Origin: Spongilla lacustris
Taxonomy: Eukaryota > Porifera > Demospongiae > Spongillida > Spongillidae
Direction: 5' to 3'
Length of the DNA: 64,000 nt
Assembly (NCBI GenBank): GCA_949361645.1
Contig: OX442435.1
Coordinates: 5,194,220 to 5,258,219, forward strand
Shown: positions 57,601-64,000 of the stretch, in pieces
Layout: each line of letters opens with the position of its first letter
Numbering within the stretch: the stretch's first letter is position 1
Notes under the pieces: generated by a model
What the model saw: only the letters and a program-made list of their open reading frames with translations
Told to the model about the DNA's origin: nothing
Database searches by the model: none
Made by a program: the position numbers and the translations under genes

Positions 57601-60600
57601 TCCAGGTATGCCATCCCCTGGGGACAATTGAAACCCATGGGGGACAGGCCAAAGAATAGTATACATCTGTTCATGTATACATTTCTCAAATTCTATATGC
57701 ATGCAATGATCTGTACACAAGTACTAATCCTTACACATACATGTACCATCTTTAATTCTAGTGCTTTGAGTGATTAAAAACGACCCTTTGGAAGAAAGAC
57801 TTTTTGAGGTGAAAGGAGGAGTGAACTGATATTTCCTTAAAACCATTTCATAAACAATGCACTTCACTACTGTGGGGTGAAAATAAATTGCTGTTTTAAT
57901 TTGGGAGTTTTGCACTAGTGAAGTAATTCAAATAATGGAATGCTTTGTCAGCAGGGGTGCAATACAATTTAGGCTTTGTGAACTGTATATCAGCAGAAGG
58001 TAAATCATACGTGATTATACAGGGTGTTTCTCAATCAAGGAAAATTGTTTATAAATTAACCACAAACAACTAATTAACCGAAAATTATTGCAAAGTGCTC
58101 TAATAACGTGGGCTTAAATGATGATGCAAACATCTAAATATTTTAATAAGTAATTAACCAAAATCAAAGATACTAAAAAGGATTAATAATTCCCAATAAC
58201 ACGGAATAAAAACATACAGATTTAGAGGCATCCAAAAGCTCCAACATTTTCTTGAATTTTAATACTATCAACTAGGTCGAATTTATTAATACATTCAAAC
58301 CACTAAATTAAGGCCCATAAATCAAGTAATCGCAATTTTGTATAAATTAAATATTAAAATTAATAATATTTAATTGAAATGAACAGGGATCTTTGAGACT
58401 TTTATCACTATTAAAGATTATATTAATTTTATTTCACCAGCATGTCTTCTTTTGCTGTTAGAACATTTAACAACAATTACCAGTTAATTAACTGCTTGTG
58501 GTTAATTTATAAACAATTTCCTTGATTGAGAAACACCCTGTACATGTACATACATGTATATATGCACTTGGCATAGAAAGAGTTAATGTGCTGTTGAGAT
58601 ACCTGAAACATGCTTCATTCACAAACTTAATCACCCTTTCTTCTACATGCAGAAGCCGTTGAGGTAATAACATCATGTATATGCATGTGAAAGCATGCTA
58701 GTTGATCTAGAAATAGAATTTGTAGGGTCAATTAGCTACGCCTCTATCAGGCAATATTTAAATTGCCATTGGCTAAGTTGCCGACAGAAGAAATTGATCC
58801 CTACGCAACTTAATTATGTAGGGATCAATTGTGACACACAGCAATGGATATATGGAATATCAAGAGTGCGGTGAATTTAAATATTGGTCTGGTTGGACAG
58901 ATTCTGTCTGCCAGAAATAGTCCTAGGAACAACTCGTGATATTGCCACAACACACTTCCAATCCAGTGCATGCTGATGCACCAACGAACCATGAGATATG
59001 AGAATACTTACATCAGCAATCTGCTTGGAGAAGTTGAGCATGGTGTAAGCATCAAGGGTGGCCTGGTTCTTCTTGAGGTAGGAGAGGAGGGACCCCAGCT
59101 GTACAAACTGTGATATGAGCATCATCTGTCTCCCCATGCAGACACTGTACAGGCGAACGATGTTTATGTGATCCATTGTTGCCATGACAGCACCTTCCTG
59201 TAAATACAGAACTGAAAATGTAAGTCTGTCTACTTCACATGGTGTTCACTGAGCAGACCTGCAATAGCTCTGTCTGGGCTTCAGACGTGGCAGTACCATC
59301 ATTGAGAACTTTAATGGCCACTTCATAGCGATTGGAGTCTCCCTTAGGTGTCCAGTAGCCCTGGGAGGGGAGGGGCCATGGGTGTGGTCAGGATCCACCC
59401 AGTGTGAGGTGAATATTTTCCTCACCTTGTACACAGTACCAAAGGCACCCTTGCCCAACTCTTCACCCAACTCCAGGGAGGTTACCGGGGTGATGATGAG
59501 ACGGGTAGCATTGGGAGGCATCTTTGGGGGCTGCAGGGTCTGGGGAAGGAGGAAATGTGGTCAAGAAGAGAAACACATCAGTGAACATTGGTTAATGCTA
59601 TGAGTGGATGATGTCACATGCCATTTAGGTGAGGTCACAGTGAATCGTACGAACCAAAAGCATTTGCAGAAGGCATTGATATTTAGTGTATTGAAATATA
59701 AATATGTTGTATTAATCTGCTGCATACAGCTATGTCAGTCACATGTACATTATATTAGGTGCTTCAAAATACATAATTGGATTACCTTATTATTTAGAAA
59801 GTCAATAATTATCTTGCCATCCTACCCCCTCCCCAACTAATAATATTAATTGAAGGGGAAAATTGGCCGAGTATATCTATTTAGGGAATGAGCAGAACAT
59901 GTTACCATGTTTCCAAGGTTACAATGAATTATGCTGAAAGATGAACTTATTTCAGGTTGATATCTATAATTACTAATGAATACTGTGCTGTTGTTCTGTT
60001 TGTGATATTTGGTTCAAAAAATTCTTCCAGAATCAAACCTCTTTCATACCATTATTTCAAGTCCTGTACAAACTGTATCAGACCTGGCTGCCTGTTAAAT
60101 GGATGATAATATATCACACAGCTAATGATAATATAACAATGATATACTTACATGTGCAATCTGGAAGATCATGTTCTTGTACCATCTGTAAACAAGAACA
60201 ATGCTTGCTGCCAGAAATATGGCCACTGTCCCTCCCAACGCAATTCCTATGATACCAGAACTGAAAAGGTTAGAAGAAGCACCAGAATTAAATTTGTAAA
60301 AAGTATTAATTTATTGGATTTACGGTGCTTAATGATGGTCACATAATGTGATCAGGGTTGGTCACGTGAGATAAGGATAATTAGTGATATGACTTGATCA
60401 CACATAGTAATCTTGAGCAGAAGGAATTAATCATGTTGAGCAGCAGATGAAGTCACTTACCTCTGAAGGCCAGTACTGGAGCAGGACTCAGAGGCACACA
60501 CCACACACTGGCTGATGGAGGGTCCCGTACACCCAATACATCCTTGGGCACAGGGGAGGCAGTTCATGGCACTATCCTGGTACTCTAATTATGAGGAAGG

Positions 60601-63600
60601 GAGAAAAATAAATTTCATTTGTACGTGCACAGTAAATAATGCACCATGCCTATACCTGTGGCACTGTCACATCCGCTGACACACAGTGCATATCTCCTAG
60701 CATAGCGACATGTGGTGTATGAAGTGTTCCCAGGTCCAGTGCAGGAGGCACACAGGCCATCACAGGAGAGACATAAGGTGGTGATACCCTGGAGGACCAA
60801 CTGCAGTGTGCTCCCACTTGAGGGTGAAGATAGGTATGTTCCTTGAGGGCAGCTGGAAGAATAGCAAGACACCTGTGGAGAGGGGTGGAGAGTGGAAGGT
60901 GATGGTGTGGTGGTGGTGTAGATGGGATTTATAATCATTGATTGAAAATTCCATGTGCAGTAAAAAACAAATCTGTTTTGACCATACCTGGTGACCCTGC
61001 TGATCCAGTTGGACATAGCTGCACCCCAGGCAGCCATTGGTGAGGTTTACATAGGGGAGGGGCCCAGCACACCCCATGGTGCATCCTTGGTAACAGGGGG
61101 TGCACATGGTACCATTGGCATAGGTCCCCTGGGGGCATGAGACCACACATAGCTGTCCTGTCTGTGTGGGCAAGACATAACTTCTGCAGCTAGTGCAGTG
61201 GTATGCATCCTGTGAGGGAGGACAGGGGAAAGTAAAAAGGAGCAAGTTGAAGGGAGGGGAGGGAGGGAGAAGAGGAGTAGGAGGGAGGGAGGGAAGGAGA
61301 GGGAGGGAGGGAGGGAGGGAAGGAGAGGGAGGGAGGGAGGGAGGGAAGGAGAGGGAGGGAGGGAGGGAAAGAGAGATGATTGTGGTATGAGGAGGAACAG
61401 AGGTAAATGTTGGTACCATACCGTTCCTCCCACACATCCTCCAAGACACTGGGGGTCACAGTCCTCACACACACCAGAGCTGCCATTCTGGAGTATTCCA
61501 CTGCTGCCTGGGGACTGGATGATGACACTGCAATTGGCCACACACCATCCATTGTACACATAGTTCCTGCAGCCATCACACTGGGTGTCATTGGGACCCC
61601 AACAGGAGAAGGTGGAGCTACACTGGGGGTGGCACACATAGCCTGCTGCAACTGTTGGGAGGGAGGGAGGGAGGGAGGGAGGGAGGGAGGGAGGGAGGGA
61701 GGGAGGGAGGGAGGGAGGGAGGGAGGGAGGGAGGGAGGGAGGGAGGGAGGGAGGGAGGGAGGGAGGGAGGGAGGGAGGGAGGGAGGGAGGGAGGGAGGGA
61801 GGGAGGGAGGGAGGGAGGGAGGGAGGGAGGGAGGGAGGGAGGGAGGGAGGGAGGGAGGGAGGGAGGGAGGGAGGGAGGGAGGGAGGGAGGGAGGGAGGGA
61901 GGGAGGGAGGGAGGGAGGGAGGGAGGGAGGGAGGGAGGGAGGGAGGGAGGGAGGGAGGGAGGGAGGGAGGGAGGGAGGGAGGGAGGGAGGGAGGGAGGGA
62001 GGGAGGGAGGGAGGGAGGGAGGGAGGGAGGGAGGGAGGGAGGGAGGGAGGGAGGGAGGGAGGGAGGGAGGGAGGGAGGGAGGGAGGGAGGGAGGGAGGGA
62101 GGGAGGGAGGGAGGGAGGGAGGGAGGGAGGGAGGGAGGGAGGGAGGGAGGGAGGGAGGGAGGGAGGGAGGGAGGGAGGGAGGGAGGGAGGGAGGGAGGGA
62201 GGGAGGGAGGGAGGGAGGGAGGGAGGGAGGGAGGGAGGGAGGGAGGGAGGGAGGGAGGGAGGGAGGGAGGGAGGGAGGGAGGGAGGGAGGGAGGGAGGGA
62301 GGGAGGGAGGGAGGGAGGGAGGGAGGGAGGGAGGGAGGGAGGGAGGGAGGGAGGGAGGGAGGGAGGGAGGGAGGGAGGGAGGGAGGGAGGGAGGGAGGGA
62401 GGGAGGGAGGGAGGGAGGGAGGGAGGGAGGGAGGGAGGGAGGGAGGGAGGGAGGGAGGGAGGGAGGGAGGGAGGGAGGGAGGGAGGGAGGGAGGGAGGGA
62501 GGGAGGGAGGGAGGGAGGGAGGGAGGGAGGGAGGGAGGGAGGGAGGGAGGGAGGGAGGGAGGGAGGGAGGGAGGGAGGGAGGGAGGGAGGGAGGGAGGGA
62601 GGGAGGGAGGGAGGGAGGGAGGGAGGGAGGGAGGGAGGGAGGGAGGGAGGGAGGGAGGGAGGGAGGGAGGGAGGGAGGGAGGGAGGGAGGGAGGGAGGGA
62701 GGGAGGGAGGGAGGGAGGGAGGGAGGGAGGGAGGGAGGGAGGGAGGGAGGGAGGGAGGGAGGGAGGGAGGGAGGGAGGGAGGGAGGGAGGGAGGGAGGGA
62801 GGGAGGGAGGGAGGGAGGGAGGGAGGGAGGGAGGGAGGGAGGGAGGGAGGGAGGGAGGGAGGGAGGGAGGGAGGGAGGGAGGGAGGGAGGGAGGGAGGGA
62901 GGGAGGGAGGGAGGGAGGGAGGGAGGGAGGGAGGGAGGGAGGGAGGGAGGGAGGGAGGGAGGGAGGGAGGGAGGGAGGGAGGGAGGGAGGGAGGGAGGGA
63001 GGGAGGGAGGGAGGGAGGGAGGGAGGGAGGGAGGGAAGTAATAATGGAAGTGGTTGAATACACAAAATGCGCCATTCTCATCATGATATGTGTACATTTT
63101 TGTACTGCATTAATGAGAGCAATCTGCTTTCCCCTGTGCTTGGGACTATATTCAAAAAGATAATGTCAATTGCTACCTGTAAACACAAGTGCTTTATATC
63201 ACTAAATGATTGCAATCTGCTCATGCCACCCCTGCATGTGCTAGATAGCGTGTCCTCGAAAACAACATGATATCAATTGGTATGTTAAGGGGAGCTTTAT
63301 ACATGACTAAACACATATCGCTGACAATGAACATAAATCCTGCTATAAAAGTTAATTTAACATGCGAGCCATTTGATTTGACACGTACCATGTTTCCTGC
63401 AGGGAGGAAAGAATGTTATAGTGATGTTCCCTTATCTAAAAATAGCTTGGACACAGTTCATTAAAAGCCTGGCACTAGTGAAGTGTAACTAATGCATATG
63501 ATGATCACATGACATCACATGATGGAATATGTGGATCACATGCACTGCAGGCTTACTACTGCTGGGAACAGAACACCCTGACATAGTGTAGTCAAGCTGT

Positions 63601-64000
63601 CCATTATTGAAGATGTCATTCCAGTTCACATTGAGAAAGCCACACATCCCATTGGTGGATACAAAAGCAGCCCCTCCATAGGATATCTCAGTGAGGTTGG
63701 GAAGGTTCAAGGATCCAATGTAGGAGTTCTCCACTACAAGAGCCACAGGACCATTGGCTGAATTGAAGGTACTCTGGCCTCTGATGATGTGCAGGTTAGG
63801 TAGAGTGATGTTGGCCACTTGAGGGATGTCTCTGAGGTAGAGAGAACCAGATATCTCCTTGAGGTAGTACAGAGCATTGAAGCTGTCTTCTGTAAGGGAC
63901 GAGGGGCCAGGTGTGAGCTGAATGGACAGGCTCCCAGTGATGTAGGTACAGCCACAGAACCTGGAGTTCAGAGTAGCCAGGACTTGATCATTAGTGACCC
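53596..64000 (-). CDS. EGFR/ErbB-like receptor tyrosine kinase, copy 2 (5' end beyond window)
   Basis: Exons in coding order, numbered as in copy 1: e2 63557 to beyond 64000, e10 61422-61651, e11 60988-61209, e12 60656-60872, e13 60461-60584, e14 60152-60260, e15 59426-59539, e16 59259-59360, e17 59012-59197, e18 57462-57617, e19 57179-57401, e20 56540-56637, e21 54557-54602, e22 54439-54501, e23 54237-54335, e24 54064-54126, e25 53881-53934, e26 53596-53672. Sizes equal copy 1 except e12 (18 bp shorter) and e14 (6 bp shorter). All frames are open and phases agree. Exons 3-9 (furin-like plus L2) are absent, but e2 ends and e10 begins in phase 1, so the join reads through. The predicted receptor is L1, domain IV, TM, kinase, tail. 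It is probably functional; whether it still binds a ligand is unknown. Confidence 0.85.
54700..56420 (-). pseudogene. Decayed RT element in intron 20 of copy 2
   Basis: This is the paralogue of the 30000-31620 element. Minus-strand scraps read [20 protein letters not shown] and [11 protein letters not shown]; the QQGDP box is disrupted by a shift. Its shared position in both copies shows it was present before the duplication. Confidence 0.6.
56540..59539 (-). CDS. Receptor copy 2: tyrosine kinase domain
   Basis: Exons 59426-59539, 59259-59360, 59012-59197, 57462-57617, 57179-57401 and 56540-56637 encode a complete kinase: [61 protein letters not shown] and TRPSF. Differences from copy 1 are few and conservative, such as KIIDFG for KITDFG and GRQMM for GKQMM, so both kinases appear under constraint. 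Confidence 0.92.
57833..58541. mobile_element. Inverted intron segment with TIR-like element in copy 2
   Basis: acagggtgtttctcaatcaa (58019) and ttgattgagaaacaccctgt (to 58541) are inverted ends, followed inward by ggaaaattgtttataaatta and its inverse, a TIR of about 45 bp. Positions 57833-58360 are reversed relative to copy 1 (32997-33560). The equivalent repeats of copy 1 (about 33361 and 33697) are in direct orientation. Confidence 0.65.
60152..61651 (-). CDS. Receptor copy 2: domain IV and transmembrane exons
   Basis: Exons 61422-61651, 60988-61209, 60656-60872 and 60461-60584 encode the same Cys-rich blocks as copy 1 ([48 protein letters not shown]), with an in-frame six-codon loss in the third. 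Exon 60152-60260 encodes a different TM helix (SGIIGIALGGTVAIFLAASI then VLVYRWYKN). The exon 10 to exon 11 intron is only 212 bp, with a short degenerate purine tract instead of the long arrays of copy 1. Confidence 0.85.
61213..61372. repeat. Degenerate GGGA/GGAGA purine tract, copy 2 intron 10
   Basis: A short, interrupted gggagg / gagaggga tract lies in the same intron that holds the 1.2-kb array in copy 1. It shows the unexpanded or contracted state of the same polypyrimidine region. Confidence 0.8.
61657..63036. repeat. Perfect GGGA array, copy 2 (about 345 units)
   Basis: 1380 bp of uninterrupted GGGA, CCCT on the coding strand, running to the exon 10 acceptor (ccctcccaacag then TTGCAGCA). 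It lies exactly where exons 3-9 are missing. Long PPSL and GGRE frames here are artefacts. Confidence 0.97.
63557..64000 (-). CDS. Receptor copy 2: L1 exon (partial)
   Basis: Open to the window edge. It reads [52 protein letters not shown] and [19 protein letters not shown], nearly the same as copy 1 exon 2, and ends at a gtaagc donor in phase 1. No exon follows until 61651, across the 1.38-kb GGGA array. Confidence 0.85.

Overview
This is a metazoan genomic window. It has spliced genes with GT-AG introns, SRCR domains, a receptor tyrosine kinase of EGFR/ErbB type and dense transposon debris. No gene name or species can be proved from the sequence. A non-bilaterian marine invertebrate, most likely a demosponge, is my inference from the SRCR receptor, short introns and TE types. 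Exon models were built by hand: every junction was placed on GT/AG and checked for reading phase.

Layout. (1) 1-3960: AT-rich intergenic DNA with a 24-bp minisatellite, G/C homopolymers and one inverted-repeat element. (2) 3964-21908, plus strand: a nine-exon gene for a 531-aa single-pass protein with a signal peptide, three SRCR domains, a TM helix and a proline-rich tail ending in PPPPPY. Its fourth intron is 12 kb and holds a fold-back MITE family, a 5'-truncated LINE and several broken reverse-transcriptase elements. (3) 22-28 kb: retroelement scraps, a frameshifted THAP finger, nested TIR elements and a hAT-like element. (4) 28796-44975, minus strand: an EGFR-like receptor gene in 26 exons (L1, furin-like, L2, domain IV, TM, kinase, tail). 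(5) 45-51.7 kb: intergenic DNA with a 0.9-kb-arm palindrome, a piggyBac-type remnant, a 354-bp tandem duplication and part of a Ty3/gypsy element. (6) 51.7-64 kb, minus strand: a second, paralogous copy of the receptor gene, running off the right edge.

The two receptor genes are a tandem segmental duplication offset by about 24 kb. Exon sizes and phases agree almost exactly from domain IV to the stop codon. Copy 2 lacks the seven exons for the furin-like region and L2, and its flanking exons are both phase 1, so it can still be read in frame as a shortened receptor. Its TM exon is also very different. Both tails are built from repeated phase 1-1 mini-exons, each carrying an N-x-A-Y-like tyrosine motif.

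Three perfect GGGA arrays (1.2, 0.64 and 1.38 kb; CCCT on the coding strand) each end directly at a 3' splice site. Several transposon insertions occur in only one copy. One is a 710-bp hAT element with an exact 8-bp target duplication, whose uninterrupted site survives in the other copy.
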